Shown in pieces: positions 12,255-23,580 of a stretch of DNA of 64,000 bases; position 1 is the first letter of the stretch; each line of letters opens with the position of its first letter. Origin of the DNA: Sisyra terminalis (lineage: Eukaryota > Arthropoda > Insecta > Neuroptera > Sisyridae); assembly GCA_958496175.1 (NCBI GenBank), contig OY292277.1, positions 2,728,001 through 2,792,000 of the forward strand, written 5' to 3'. A program made the translations under genes and the position numbers. Below the pieces are notes generated by a model. The model did not search any database. It was not told where the DNA came from and was given only the letters and a program-made list of their open reading frames with translations.

Positions 12255-14035
12255 GTTTTTAGGGGTGGAAATATGAAAGGGGTAGTCAAAGCTTTAAATA
12301 CACATTAAAATTTGCATTTAATAGTAAGAAAAAAGGAAAAGTATTAAGAAAATTGTAAACACAAAGATAAAGGAAAATATAAACATCATCATATTTTTTG
12401 CCGAAAATATGAAAATTTAAGAATTTTTTTTTATTTAATTTTTTAAAGAACTAGGCCAAAATTTAAATCCTTTAGCCTAAGAAGAAAAGCCTTTTAAAAA
12501 TAGAGTAAATTTTGAATTTTTTTCGAGGGTTAAAAAGCTTTGATATCTTTTACGATAAATTTCCAGTGTTGGCGTTAATATTCTGTGCTCGTCTGGCGGC
12601 AGTTGGGGATCGAGCCACGTTTGGCCAACATCCCCTTCGACAACCCCCGATATTCTCTCTATGTGCCATAAAAAATATCACAATATAAAAGCTCATCACA
12701 ACCATCATGTACAACTCTATAAAAACTTTTCCAAATTTTCTTGAATTTTCCACGTTTACGTTTTGCTTTCCACACCATTTTCAGCGATTTCAAGGTAGAC
12801 TGTTCAAATCTTTCACATCTTCACCACCCCCCACGGTTAAGCTTCGCCACCCTCACCGATAAGGGTCGGCGTCATCCCATGGCACGGCCAATGTTCGGTC
12901 CATTAAGCCAAATATTCCTATTGTAGACGACAGATAAACCGCAATTTATCACTCGGACCAAACCGATTACACAGCAACAAAATTTCGTTCGGCCACCCCT
13001 AATCTACCCCAAACAAGCCGACAAGAAACTGATCTACGATTTGCACCCCGAAACTCGCTGTCCAATACTTTAAACACAACCACCAATTCAATAATTCAGG
13101 TTTAATTTTAGTTGGCATTGAAAAAGCTCTAAGACTATTAACCACTTGCTTTTAAAGCTGCACTCTATGTTAGGCTTTTAAAGCTTCAAATTTCAAATAA
13201 AAGCTGCGCTTTCAAATAAAATTATTCAATAAATAAAACAATAAGATTGATCGAATTGTAATAAATCCATGATTTTCATATTAAATTACCGGAAATTTTT
13301 TCGAAAATCAAAAAAAAAAAACGATAAATTTCCTTCAACTAAAATTTGTTTTTTTATCGCCCGAAGGGCGAGGGGGGAAGGGAGTAAGTTTAAATTGATG
13401 ACTTATGTTCAAACATCAATCAACTCATCGTTTGAATAGCATTTTACAAAAAAAAAAAAAAAAAAAAAAATCGGAAAAAAATTAATTAAAACACAAATCC
13501 TCGACGGTGGTTGTTCTGTGTGCTAATTGAAAACAAAACGGGAACGTTTGCAACGATACAAGGACTTCTGGGAACAGTTGTGTGGACGACAATATTTCAG
13601 GCGAAGTAGGAGAAATGAATTCGTTGATAACAAAGTGTCGAAGTAAAAGGGGATGATGGGGGTTGAAGGGTTGGTATGTGGTCGAGGGGGTCGAGAGACA
13701 ACTAATTCGAAAAAAAACAAAACCGCAACAAATACACATGCACATATATACACAGTGGTGTGTCATAAAACGCGCCATTATCGAAATACAACAATGGAAA
13801 TATTCCGCTTTTTATATGCGCCTGACGCTCGATTGTTCCCGAGGGATCTTGTATGCTTTATGGCCTCCAGTATATATATATTTTCCACACGTCTCCACAT
13901 GTCGTGTACACACTCGTCAAAAAGCTGACAAAACACATGGAAGACATGATTTTTTATTACAAACTTTATAACTACCAAGATCTTTAGTGACTCTAGGGTT
14001 AATAAAAATTCGTAAGCCGAGAAATATCGAAAATT
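12255..14035. other. Gene-free stretch with two less A+T-rich islands
   Basis: Islands at about 12550-13090 and 13490-13970 have more G+C and few homopolymers, separated by A+T-rich DNA and a 23-base poly-A at 13448-13470. Frames of 60-100 codons on both strands overlap one another and carry no recognisable motif. These islands may be single-copy regulatory DNA, but nothing specific can be assigned. Confidence 0.5.
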
Positions 14036-14110
14036 TGCTTGGACCATCTCAAATCCAACGCTTACTTAATTTGAAGAAGCCACCTTGACCACTCGGCCAC
14101 CAGTAGGCTT
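14036..14110 (-). tRNA. tRNA-like Pol III promoter remnant (SINE head or tRNA pseudogene)
   Basis: On the minus strand TGGCCGAGTGGTCAAGG (14099-14083) matches the A-box and D-arm of class II tRNAs (Leu/Ser type), and GGATTTGAGAT (14056-14046) resembles a decayed B-box. The A-to-B start distance is 43 bases, the normal spacing for a tRNA without a long variable arm. The anticodon stem and the acceptor stem cannot be folded convincingly, so this is not a functional tRNA gene. A tRNA-derived SINE head or a pseudogene fits best. Confidence 0.4.
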
Positions 14111-14410
14111 CATAAAACTATTGTTTCCATCAAAAAAAAAATGTAATGGAAAAGTCCTAAAAAATTTACTAAAATAAGATCCTTGTAAATAAACAAAATT
14201 CACTTACTTAAATTGCAGATTGTCTTTTTTTATTTGGAAAAGCGTTTGCAACAATGGAAAAGTCAAATGCTAAGATTGGAAGATTTATGCCAATAAAATT
14301 TGTAAATTACATACAAACATCACAACCCATCTACTTATATGTTTGATGGTATATTTTGGGGTTGTAAGAAGTGAAGGGAAAACGAGAAATTTCTATTCCA
14401 TGCATTAGAG

Positions 14411-14611
14411 CAATTTTTTTTAACCGGGGCTGCCCACACCCCAGCGGGAAAATCCCTTAACAATATAAAGTATCAAGTTTTGGGTAATAAATTTCATTTT
14501 AAATTTAAGTTTCCTTTGCTTAAAAATCAAAACATATTTTTCAATGGGGTGCGAAGCCCTCCTTTCTGATTCAAAGGGGATGCAGCTCACTTAAAAGGTT
14601 GAGAAACACTG
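14411..14611. mobile_element. hAT-like MITE, ~200 bp
   Basis: The right end on the minus strand reads CAGTGTTTCTCAACCTTTT, a typical hAT terminal repeat. The left end CAATTTTTTTTAACCGGGG is the decayed partner. Flanking octamers CATTAGAG (14403-14410) and TTTTAGAA (14612-14619) agree at 5 of 8 positions, compatible with an old 8-bp target duplication. Interior words rich in CCCC/GGGG near each end (CCGGGGCTGCCCACACCCC and GGGTGCGAAGCCC-like) are usual for such elements. It abuts foldback C1. Confidence 0.55.
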
Positions 14612-14616
14612 TTTTA

Positions 14617-15095
14617 GAATCAAAATAAGTTTTTTTCGCTGACTTTGAACAGTTATACTGTTTATACAATATATAGAATATATTGCGGTCCAATTTATGT
14701 AGTATAATTTAATATAATAATATATAAAAATCATACCATAAACATAAAATTGAACAGAAGTTCAAATAAAAATATTCGTGACGTATTGTCCAGATACGTA
14801 TTTCGATTGCTAAGCAATCTTCCTCAGTGGTCATCAAGTAGTTTGGATCACTCCGTAACTGCTTTGTGATGATTAATGTGAATCATGTGAAAAGAGTGAT
14901 CCAAATTACTTGATGACCACTGAGGAAGATTGCTTGGCAATCGAAATACGTATCTGGGCAATACGTCACGAATATTTTTGTTTGAACTTCTGTTCAATTT
15001 TATGTTTATGGTATGATTTTTATTTATTATTATATTAAATTATTCTACATAAATTGGACCGCAATATATTCTATATATTGTATACACAGTTATTC
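14617..15095. mobile_element. Foldback element C1, complete copy
   Basis: Left and right halves are inverted copies. Ends read ACTGTTTATACAATATATAG and CTATATATTGTATACACAGT, with the extension CGCTGACTTTGAACAG on the left. Each arm holds an outward-reading motif: CTGAGGAAGATTGC, TTG loop, GCAATCGAAATACGTAT, then ATACGTCA (plus strand 14920-14968; minus strand 14782-14826). The centre contains GGATCACTCCGTAAC. There is no coding frame. This is the reference copy for the C fragments at 15.2, 34.8, 40.0, 49.3, 54.8, 62.0 and 63.2 kb. Confidence 0.85.
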
Positions 15096-15197
15096 TAGAT
15101 AAATTGAATTTCACGACTATAGCGAATGCGGATCTTATGTCACCTGTTTTAATTGTCAAAAAATATTTTTTTTTTGTCTAATTTTCAGTTTTACAAA

Positions 15198-15313
15198 TGT
15201 TTTTGTTTGAACTTCTGTTCAAATTTATGTTTATGGTATGATTTTTATATATTATTATATTAAATTATACTACATAAATTGGACCGCAATATATTCTGTA
15301 TATTGTATACAAA
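15198..15313 (+). mobile_element. Family C, single outer right-arm fragment
   Basis: The segment from TTTTTGTTTGAACTTCTGTT through TTATGTTTATGGTATGATTT to CTGTATATTGTATAC repeats the outer right arm of C1 about 100 bases downstream of it. It lacks the hairpin motif. It may be a duplicated arm of C1 rather than a separate insertion. Confidence 0.8.
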
Positions 15314-15410
15314 CTGCTTTAAAAGTTAATCGTAATTTTTGGAAGAAAAATTTCCAAAAAAAAAAACCACATTATTTTGATTGGTGGCAATTAATTGTTT
15401 TTTTGTAGAA

Positions 15411-15465
15411 GGCTGTGCCAAATCAAGGCCTACTTGATTTAATTGGTGATTAGTGAACTTGATCT
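15411..15465 (+). repeat. Diverged fragment of the family B outer arm
   Basis: GGCTGTG, GGCCTACTTGATT and GATTAGTGAACTTGATC follow the same order as the outer left arm of B1 (6601-6655), with substitutions throughout. No inverted partner was seen nearby. Confidence 0.55.
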
Positions 15466-17546
15466 AATTATTAATTAAATGCATCGAAATAGGGTAAATC
15501 GAATGCAATAGATGTTGGAGTTATCCGGGTTTTTCCTATAAACTTTCCAAGACACTAATTCCTGTATCAAGGATGATTTTTCACGTTTTTAAACTTTCAT
15601 GGGTTGCTTGATCTTTTTCAACCTTCCCCACATTCTTCTGCGCCATTTTCAAGGTTTGCTAGCCTACTATGATAAAAAAAATTATCTGTAAGTTGATAGT
15701 TTTCTGAAGTCACTCCTAAATCCTCCTATTTTGGTATTAAAATAGCAAATTTTTTTCACATTGTCAAATTTTTTTTTATTGTCACAGCCGTCTTACGTTT
15801 GTTGGTTTAAAATTAAAAGAAAAAATGGCACCATTTACCAAATCCTCATTGACCTCAATTCGTTCAAAGGCAAATAAAAAATAATTTTAAGCCGACAAGT
15901 ATTGTTGTCTTTCATCTTTTCACATTAAATTTGCCGCATTCCTCCCCCAAAAACAAAAGAATAAATGACTAACGAGGCCATACCACACGTATATGAGCTT
16001 ACAGAGCTTCAAGAACCAGAAAAAAATGCAATTTATCATCATCTCTGCGCTAACAAAAAAAAATGCGTATTTCAACTTAATGAGATTTAAATTTTAAAAG
16101 AAAAAGAGAAAATAAAAAAAGCGTTTAAAATATTGTAAAATATGTAAATTTTTAAATTTTGAGCTTTTAAATTAAATTATTTAAATGCCACGGCAACGCC
16201 GTTACGTACCACTTGATTACGGCGAAAATGGGATTTGTAGGGATTCCAACTTGATCACGTGAAATCATAGCACATACTGTTCCAGTATGTGTGTGGTCTT
16301 AACTCATAAACGATAATTTTCCTCGATAGTGAATAATTGAGCATCTGCGTGCCGTTTATAACGACCGACGACGACCACATTCTTTTAATTATAAATGGAC
16401 AAATCGAAAATTTTCCACTAAACATGTGGCCGAGCCACTCAATAACTAATAATAGAAAGTGGGAGCTTTCTATGAAAATAGATCATATACGAAAGCTCCG
16501 CAATTCGATCGCTAATTAGTTCCATTACCTTTAACCGTATGGGCGTATATTGATTGAGCTTTTATCGGGGAAAATTAAAGAGAAAAAGAAAAAAAACGGT
16601 TCAAATAGTTTTCACAAAGAATTCTTTGAACCTTTTTTTACCTTTCGAACTTTCTAAAATCTAGTCATCCACGGTTTTAAGGCTTGCTTGATTGGTCAAT
16701 TGAATCTTTCACAGCTGCCTATGCTCATTGAATATCTAAGATCACAGCACTCTTCAGTTATTTTTTTTTCTTTAAAAAAATGATTCAATGCAAAGTTTCT
16801 CTAGCAATTCAATTGTTTTATAAAAAAAAAAAAAAAAATGAAACTAAATTTAATTGTTGAACTTTTCAAACAAAAGTAGGTTGAGTTTATTTGATTTAGT
16901 TGTGAAAGTCAATGGAAATGGGGTGGAGAGGAAGCGGGATGCAATGGAAAGCGAGCGAAGCGCGTCCCTGACCTGATTAGAGACCGATCAGTGCCCCGTT
17001 CACCCACCCGTCCCCCGTTATCTCAGTACTCAGAAAAAGCTCGAACTTGACACGGGACCACCGTTTCATCTAATCAAAGCTCTCTGGAAAGAGCCACCTT
17101 ATACACCTTGGCTTGGTGGGTGCAGAGCTTTTGCAGAGATTTTGAAGAGGAGCCAAAAAAAACAAAAAAAAAGCAAAAAAAAAACAGCATCTACGTATTC
17201 TGCATAGTATCTCCAAGTATTTGTTACCCGATAAGTAATAGAGAATAATTTAATTTGGTTCGTCTAACCGAGATTTATTCGTTTTCCGTTGAATCGACAA
17301 CAATTTTCGTTTAGGTTAAGTTTCGAATAAATAAATTTATTGGCTAGAATGACGATTTAGGGGTTAGGTGTATAAGATTTACGTTGACGGCTTTTCTTCA
17401 AGAAAAGCGCTACTCGGCGCTTTTTTTGTTGTGGTTGTTGTTGTAATTTTTAGGGTTCTGCACGTCTAAAACGAAACAATTGAACTTTCAGGATATTATT
17501 CTTTAGTTTGTCTGTCTGTAACAGCTAACATTCTTTTTTTTTTTTT
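15466..17546. other. Gene-free stretch with islands at 16.2-16.55 and 16.9-17.1 kb
   Basis: Mostly A+T-rich DNA with poly-A runs (16822-16839) and T-tracts. Two short islands have more G+C, and AAAGCTC or GAGCTTT occurs at least seven times between 16160 and 17130. A frame of about 60 codons at 16337-16519 has no recognisable motif. Nothing else is identified. Confidence 0.5.
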
Positions 17547-17762
17547 TTGAAAAAAAAATATGATAAAACAAATGCTCAAGTATTTAGTCAGCATTGGTGG
17601 GCAGATAACAGACTTGAGTATCCAAAGGATAAAATTGAGGGGATTCAGGAGATCGCGGGTAAAATAGGGAGAAGGATCAATAAAAAAATACAGAGGAAAT
17701 TAAGGGATCAAGTAGGATCAAGTATAGATCCAAATTCAACAAATAAGGCAATAGATGATTAA
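17547..17762 (+). CDS. Possible 3' end of an unknown ORF, upstream of foldback B2
   Basis: About 71 codons are open to a TAA at 17760-17762. The translation is unusually protein-like for this window: few low-complexity runs, mixed charged and aliphatic residues, and a basic core (KIGRRINKKIQRKLRD). I do not recognise the family. The frame's start runs into a T/A-tract at 17532-17558, so a real 5' end is not visible and the piece is probably truncated. Homology to family B begins inside its last codons (AATAGATG at 17749), so the frame may be the tail of the protein once encoded by the autonomous partner of family B. That link is inference from position only. A chance open frame remains quite possible. 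Confidence 0.25.
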   Translation: MKKKYDKTNAQVFSQHWWADNRLEYPKDKIEGIQEIAGKIGRRINKKIQRKLRDQVGSSIDPNSTNKAIDD

Positions 17763-18096
17763 ATTCAGATCTCAGCTTTTATTTTTTTTAAATAAGAACA
17801 CAATTCAGGTTGTTTAAGATCGTTTTTTTCAATTTAATTTTTTTTAATATTAAAATTAACTACGTTTCGTTACGTATCGTAACTTCATCAAGCTTCTTGA
17901 ATCACAAAAAATATAATATTTTCCATTAAAAAAAAAAAAATATTTATTGAATTTAAATTGAAAATATTATATTTTTTATGATTCAAGAAGCCTGATGAAG
18001 TTACAATACGTAACGAAACGTAGCTAATTTGAATATTCAGAAATATTAAATAAAAAAAACGATCTTAAACAACCTGAATTGTCTTCTTATTTAAGG
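17749..18096. mobile_element. Foldback element B2
   Basis: Arms about 17786-17925 and 17960-18096 are inverted copies that match B1 (words AAATTCAGATCTCAG, ACAATTCAGGTTGTTTAAG, CTACGTTTCGTTACG). The left arm extends further out than the right, which ends at CTTATTTAAGG. The right arm has an intact CTGATGAAGTTAC hairpin followed by GAAACGTAG (17992-18021). The left copy reads TTGATGA. An open frame precedes the left arm directly. Confidence 0.8.
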
Positions 18097-18169
18097 AAGG
18101 CATTTACAAAAATAGATACTTGGGACAGAGAAGGAAAAACCATCTTCCAAAATAGTTGTATAAAATGAA

Positions 18170-18184
18170 GCACTAGATGGCGCT
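18170..18184 (+). promoter_or_regulatory. Candidate CTCF-type insulator site
   Basis: GCACTAGATGGCGCT fits the conserved CTCF core (CCASYAGRKGGCRS) at 13 of 14 positions; the core AGATGGCGC is the form known from insects. A hairpin 120 bases downstream carries two weaker versions in opposite orientation. Binding is inferred from the motif only. Confidence 0.35.
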
Positions 18185-18302
18185 AAAGCTTTGGTTTTTG
18201 GTTTGAATATCAGCTACATTGAACTGATAGATGTTAGTAGAAGAGAGAGAAATCTCTCTTCTCTCTTTTTGGGCTAACATGTAACAATTTAAAGCTTCTG
18301 TA

Positions 18303-18380
18303 AGCCGACCACCAGTAGTCGCTGTACAAAATTTCATTTGGCCAAGGCTAATTTTGTACAGCGACATCTAACGGTCGGCT
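18303..18380. repeat. 78-bp inverted repeat with CTCF-like half motifs
   Basis: AGCCGACC and TCGCTGTACAAAAT in the left arm match the right arm exactly in reverse complement; only the 8 bases between them differ. The differing positions are what make each arm a weak CTCF-like word (CCACCAGTAGTCGC and CCGTTAGATGTCGC). It may be a tiny MITE or an RNA hairpin. Confidence 0.6.
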
Positions 18381-18422
18381 AACTAAAGCTCTGAAATTTC
18401 CCGGCAAATTAGCCCCAATTAG

Positions 18423-18579
18423 CAAGGTTTATAAAATACACAGGTGGCCTCATGCACTACGTGATGTTTCCAGAAGAAATTCGTATATATCTTCAGACTA
18501 ATTCAAATTTCAAAATTCTTCGTATGACGTCATTTTTCTTTTCTCTAATGGGGCAACCTGTGTAATTTATAAACATTGA
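18423..18579. mobile_element. hAT-like MITE K1, 157 bp
   Basis: Terminal inverted repeats are CAAGGTTTATAAAATACACA and the complement of TGTGTAATTTATAAACATTG. Copies at 22157 and 59249 share the interior word ATTCTTCGTATGACGTCATT, including a full CRE palindrome TGACGTCA at 18525-18532. CAAGG ends and the 8-bp duplication of copy K3 point to the hAT superfamily. The flanks here agree only partly, so the copy is old. Confidence 0.75.
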
Positions 18580-20068
18580 GGTATTAGCACCTTTTAGTTA
18601 TTCATCTTCTATAATTATTCTTCTTCAAATTTAAACTTAACACAATTAACCAATCCGTTTTTGGTTGTCCCCGCATTTCCCTTCAGAAGTTTCTAAGTTG
18701 ATATCCTTTCAATATTTGGACCAATTATGGTTTTTTAAAAGCCCTCCATTTCTACCTTTTTTCCCTAAAATTCATACAACATCAAACTTAGACAATTTTG
18801 GAAGCTTTAGCATGAAGCTATAGCTTACTTTAACAAGTGGTTCCCAAAAGTTTATTCCCTACTTAAAAAAACCAATAAATACCATAAATTTTCCCAGGTG
18901 TATAAAATGTTACGGAACCCTTACGTAAAAATTTTGTTGCCACGAGGAAACAAATTGATACTATTAGTACTTGTAGAAAAGCTCCATATATATACATATA
19001 CATTGGCATTTGTATTGATATCAATAAAGCTTTTCCATAGCTTTTTACGTTGACCGAGTTCGTAAAGACCATTGTATATTTAGAGACGTGGAAATAATTC
19101 GGTTGTGCTGCTTCGGAGTGCATTTGATCGTCATTCGATTGTCTTTTCAATGCACAACGCTTGTTTTGTGCTTTCTCATAAAATGCAACGAGCTTTTTCG
19201 AGCTTTTCCATCGTGTTCCATCCGCACATTTAAGACGGGAAACGCGAGGTTTGGTGTGTTTGCGGTGTGTGTAATTGACGCGGGGTGGTGGCGGAAGCGG
19301 GAAAAGCCTACTGCAAGTTGCACTTGCACTTGGTTGCATCTCGCGTCAGCTGCAACTCACAGGTTTCTCATGATAGTTGTAAATCAAGTAGGTCGTCGCT
19401 TCCGCTTCCATAGGTCACAATCAAATGCACCATTCTTTCCCACCCACTCCCATTCCTCCCATCTGGGTTTATTTTTCATTTTTTTTTTTTTTTTTGTTTA
19501 CATCGCTGTCATGGATTCTCCTCGAACACGGTTCCCATCTCAGTTTTGTGTATTGAAGCGTGGTAACAACAATAAATTCAGGGCTTACAGTAAATTACCG
19601 TCCACTTATCCCTTCGATAATTTATCGGAAAATGAGAGGAAATTGAGGAAAATTTTAAGCTGCAATTTGCTATTTGTGTTTGTGCAATGGATTCAAGGAA
19701 GAAAACGTGGGATTTGTGGCAGATGTGAATATTTCCTAATCACTTGAGATCGTAGTCGGCAATGGAATGGATTGTGGTATCTTAGATCCCTTCGATATTT
19801 CCCTCAATAAATTGACCGCAGGAACAGTATTAACGTATGTGTATCGAAGCTTTCCTCCTTTAAACCATTATAGATGATCACTTTTCCACTTAGTCTATCA
19901 TAGTTGCCATGGCAACCACTGTTGAAAATTCTATAGAAAAATTAGAGCTTTAAAAAAAAAGCTCATAAAACAAAAATCTCACTTTATGAATTACTTGAAG
20001 TTCAATTGGTTGCAAAATTATTCCATTTTATTAAATTTCTGAACAAAATTACCTTTGTGCTCACTTGT
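18580..20068. other. Gene-free stretch, island at 19.09-19.46 kb
   Basis: The longest open frame of the window (19088-19747, plus) lies here, but it runs through a 17-base T-tract giving poly-Phe, overlaps a 158-codon minus frame, and shows no domain. I treat it as accidental. GAGCTTT occurs twice at 19190-19206. No repeat with a partner elsewhere was recognised. Confidence 0.5.
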
Positions 20069-20072
20069 TTAA

Positions 20073-20748
20073 GGGTGGATCACCGTCAGAACGTAAAAAA
20101 AAATGACTTTTTTAAAACTGCTGCCATTTTTTTTTTAGAGATATTAAAAAACGGTCTTCGGCATGTAAGAGTTGAAGTTTTGAACTATTTTTTTTATTTG
20201 CCCCGATTTTTAGTCCCCCCTCCCCCTTTTACAGTGCTTTGAAAAAGGGTCCTCAAAAATGAGGAGGCAAACGGGAGACAAGTTTTCTCGGAAACCGGAA
20301 GTCGGATCATGATTTTCCAAAGAATATAGGTTTTGGTAATGCGTCTTCTTGATACTGAACCTCGAAAATCCGAAAAAAGTTGAAAATTCACAAAATGGCG
20401 CGACTTTGAACAAAAAAGTTAAAACACGACCTTTTTTTGGATCTTTCCCCCTCTCCCACTTTGAGGGGGGGAGGTTTGGCCAATTTCAGAGATTCAGTAC
20501 CAAGAAGACATGTTGAACTATAACACTCTCCAGTTTCAAGTCAATCCGTCGGATAGTTTCTGAGAAATCTTGTCTTCCAGTTTTAAAAAGTTCCGAAATT
20601 TCGAGAAAAACGCATTTAAAGTTTTTTTATGTTATTATCAATTTATTCAAATTTTATCAGTGAAAATACATTAGTCAGCTATTCCAATCCTTTTAACACG
20701 TTATTTTTGAATCGATTTTTTTTTTTTTTTTCTGACGGTGATCCACCT
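20073..20748 (+). mobile_element. TTAA-flanked MITE I1, 676 bp
   Basis: Ends read GGGTGGATCACCGTCAGAA on the left and TCTGACGGTGATCCACCT on the right. TTAA lies directly outside on both sides (20069-20072 and 20749-20752), the target duplication of piggyBac- and Kolobok-type elements. Interior landmarks are ATGGCGCGACTTTGAAC, GGAAACCGGAAGTCGGATC and CAATCCGTCGGATAGTTTC. Two more copies (53891-54608, 60813-61520) lie in the opposite orientation. No transposase frame is present; open frames inside are shared noise. Confidence 0.85.
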
Positions 20749-20752
20749 TTAA

Positions 20753-22156
20753 TAACAATGGAATAACAATGATTATTTTCTGTTTTTTTTTGAGTGATCT
20801 GATTAGATGGTTGCTCCAAAACTAGTAGGTGTTGGGTTTAAGTAGATTTACGGATTTTTATGAACCCTAGAGTCGCTAAATATCTTAGTGGTAAAGCAAT
20901 GGTACATAAAAATTCATAAAAAATTATAAGAGTAACTGTTTTAATGTTAATTTTGGATGCTTTATAAGAATTATGGTCTTAGTGACATTAGAATTCATAA
21001 AAATGCCAAATTTCTGATTTCTGGATTAAATTTCTGCAGTCTATTGATACAATTCACTATTAGGGGCCTTATAAAGATTATGCAAAATAAATTTTGCTAT
21101 TTCTTACCAAAAATATAGTTCAATCGTAGATTTTCTTGGAAAACTTTTATTCAAAACATAATCCCTTGTTTCAAGATACTTTCGCGATTTTGGCAAGCTA
21201 GTCTGGCAAACGGGTAAGGAACATTGGATGGTTGGAAAAATTAATTTAAAAAAAAAAATTGATATCGATTTGTGCGAAAAAGGGTCACGCGGTGCTGGTC
21301 AACGTGTGCGATGTGTGTATGGTCGCCACGTTGTCTCGAGCCGATGAGGAAAAAAAATTTTTTTTTTTTGTTCCTCCAATTCGCCTCGTTGTGGGTTTTG
21401 TTCCCCGAGAACAATAGAAATGGCGGATTGTAGATGTAGTACACATGTAGCGGTGGCATCATCTCCTCGTGTCCCAGTTTCCTAGTTTCCCAGTTTCCGG
21501 CATCCCGTCTATTCCCGTTTATTCCCACATTTAGTCGAATCTATGCTACATATATAACGACAATAGTGATGTGATAGGGAAAACGTGGCGCGGGTGTGTA
21601 TAGTCAAAGCTCTTTAGATTTGTACTTGCCATGTCCTCGACCATTTTCTTCGGCTCAAAAACAATTCCCGCCATGGAGGAAAACAACCAAATTTGTCGAA
21701 AGTAGGCCATGAACTTGTCAGTCGCCAATCGAAATAAAAGAACGTCGACTGTGAAGGACTGTCACATGGCGCGCTAATTCGAATGTTCCCGTTTACAAAT
21801 TTGAATTGTAACTGTGTATTATAGATAGAGGGATTATTATTATTATTTGACAACAATTGTCGAGGGATTAGAGGAAAGTTCACCGCCGCCACTGCCTCCC
21901 GTTAACGCCATGTGCCCCCATTCCATCCCTCGGCAGCCTTGGATTGTGATATTATTCAAATAAAATTTCAGAGATAAATCTCGCCAGCTGAAATCACCAA
22001 GTCAAATGTGTCTAGTTTTATGTGGAACAGTCAAAATAGAAAACGGATAGTCGAATGAATTAATTTAATTGTTGTGGGATTAAAAATGGCGTCATCAACA
22101 AAAATGGCTGACCAAAAGCTTCTATGATTGAAGTTAATTTAGAAGTTAGTGACAAC
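20753..22156. other. Gene-free stretch, island at 21.24-21.93 kb
   Basis: The first part is plain A+T-rich DNA. The island at 21240-21930 has more G+C, with overlapping short frames on the minus strand and no recognised motif. No repeat partner was seen. It is a candidate for single-copy regulatory DNA. Confidence 0.5.
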
Positions 22157-22312
22157 CAAGGTTTATAAAATACACAGGTGGCCTCATGGTGGCTACGTGA
22201 CGTATCCAGAAGAAATTCGTACATATCTTCAGACTAATTCAAATTTCAAAATTCTTCGTATGACGTCATTTTTTTTTTCTAATGGAACAACCTGTGTAAT
22301 TTACTAACCTTG
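22157..22312. mobile_element. hAT-like MITE K2, 156 bp
   Basis: It has the same ends and interior as K1, with the CRE palindrome TGACGTCA at 22261-22268. The flanks GTGACAAC and ATGACAAG (one base beyond the right end) share the core TGACAA, compatible with a decayed 8-bp target duplication. Confidence 0.75.
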
Positions 22313-22789
22313 AATGACAAGAGGAGAAATTTGTCAAATCAATACTTTCTGTATACTATTTTTGAAGTTTTAATGATAACAATTGATGCAACAATCAAAG
22401 GTTAATCACTTTAATAGTTTAATAATCAAGAATTGCATCTTAGAAAGAAGCATTTTCTGTAATGAGAGCTTTTACGTCATTGTTTTATCAAACGTATTTT
22501 GGGATAAAAAAGGTTATTTTTTTGTTAAATTAAACCAAAAAAAAAAAAAATGAAATTTGTGAAAAAATGTTTTGTTTTTTTGAAAATCGAAGGTCTCTAG
22601 ATCATTTTCTATTAAAATTAAACAGTACCCAAATATAATCGTAGGTATATTTTAACGACACAAAGGTTTGATCAAACGAAGGCTAATTTGGGAAATTTGG
22701 GAAGAAAAACTTTACGACCATTTATTAACAAAACACTTAGGGAATTAGAGAAAAATAATAACGTAATAGAAAAAAAAATTTCAACAATT
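22313..22789. other. Gene-free A+T-rich stretch
   Basis: A poly-A run lies at 22538-22550. No gene, terminal repeat or recognised motif was seen. Confidence 0.5.
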
Positions 22790-23405
22790 GTAGTAATTCC
22801 TTAATGTTCACGGAAAATTTTATGATTCTCGGTACAAAGAGTATATTAGGGGTAAAACAAGCATCATATTTGAAACCTGGAACTGGAAATTTTTAACGAA
22901 CACTTTTCACAAAATATTTGTCGGAAAATATCAAGAGGGGGAGGAGAAGGCGTTAAAATGCATTCTTAAAAAATTATTTACTCAATAACTCTCAAATAGT
23001 TGGTCAAGATCTTTTGTCAAACTTTTTATAGAAGTTAAATCACAAATTGTTTTCTCCTCGATCTGTATTCATGGATTCTTTTTTTAGAGGGGAGGGGACT
23101 AAATTTATACTAAAGTTTCTTTAATTAAAACATCGTCCTACTAGATAACTGCTTAATTTTGATCAATTTCTGTGAAAAAATAACCGAATAAATATTAATC
23201 TCAGAAAAAATTAAAAGTTTTAACACCAATTTTCCTTCCCCTTGCTGCATTTTGGCCAAAAGCTTGGCCATGATTTCACCATTTTTAATTCAAAAAGGCT
23301 AAGGGATGAAACCGAGTGTCAGGAACCAGAGTACTACATAAGTTAATAAATGCATTTTTAATAATATTATAAGCAAAACAAATTTTGTTGCACAAATTAT
23401 GTTTT

Positions 23406-23580
23406 CAGAGGTCCTCAATCTTTTAAGACCTCAAAGCACATTTTCGATTGTTAGTCAAGCGATAAGCAATATTTTCTTGATGAAAAAAGAAAAATAACTT
23501 CAATAATTTTATCTTTGTATAATATGTAAAACGATCTACAAACGTCATGGTTCCCACGAGCTTTAAGTTGGGTACCACTG
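23406..23580. mobile_element. Older hAT-like MITE copy, ~175 bp
   Basis: Ends CAGAGGTCCTCAATC and TTGGGTACCACTG correspond to those of the copy at 23770. The interior shares AAAGCACATTTT and a stretch ending ACGAGCTTTAAGTTGGG. It is longer by about 45 bases. No target duplication survives. Confidence 0.6.

Noticed and set aside
16428..16445. GTGGCCGAGCCACTC considered as a tRNA A-box
   Set aside because: It is a small palindrome, and no B-box-like word lies at tRNA spacing on either strand.
18863..19339. 158-codon minus-strand open frame
   Set aside because: It overlaps the plus frame above and has no recognisable domain. Openness in an island with fewer TAA/TAG words is enough to explain it.
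19088..19747. 219-codon plus-strand open frame, the longest in the window
   Set aside because: It runs through a T-tract giving poly-Phe, overlaps a 158-codon frame on the other strand, and shows no domain, periodicity or family resemblance.
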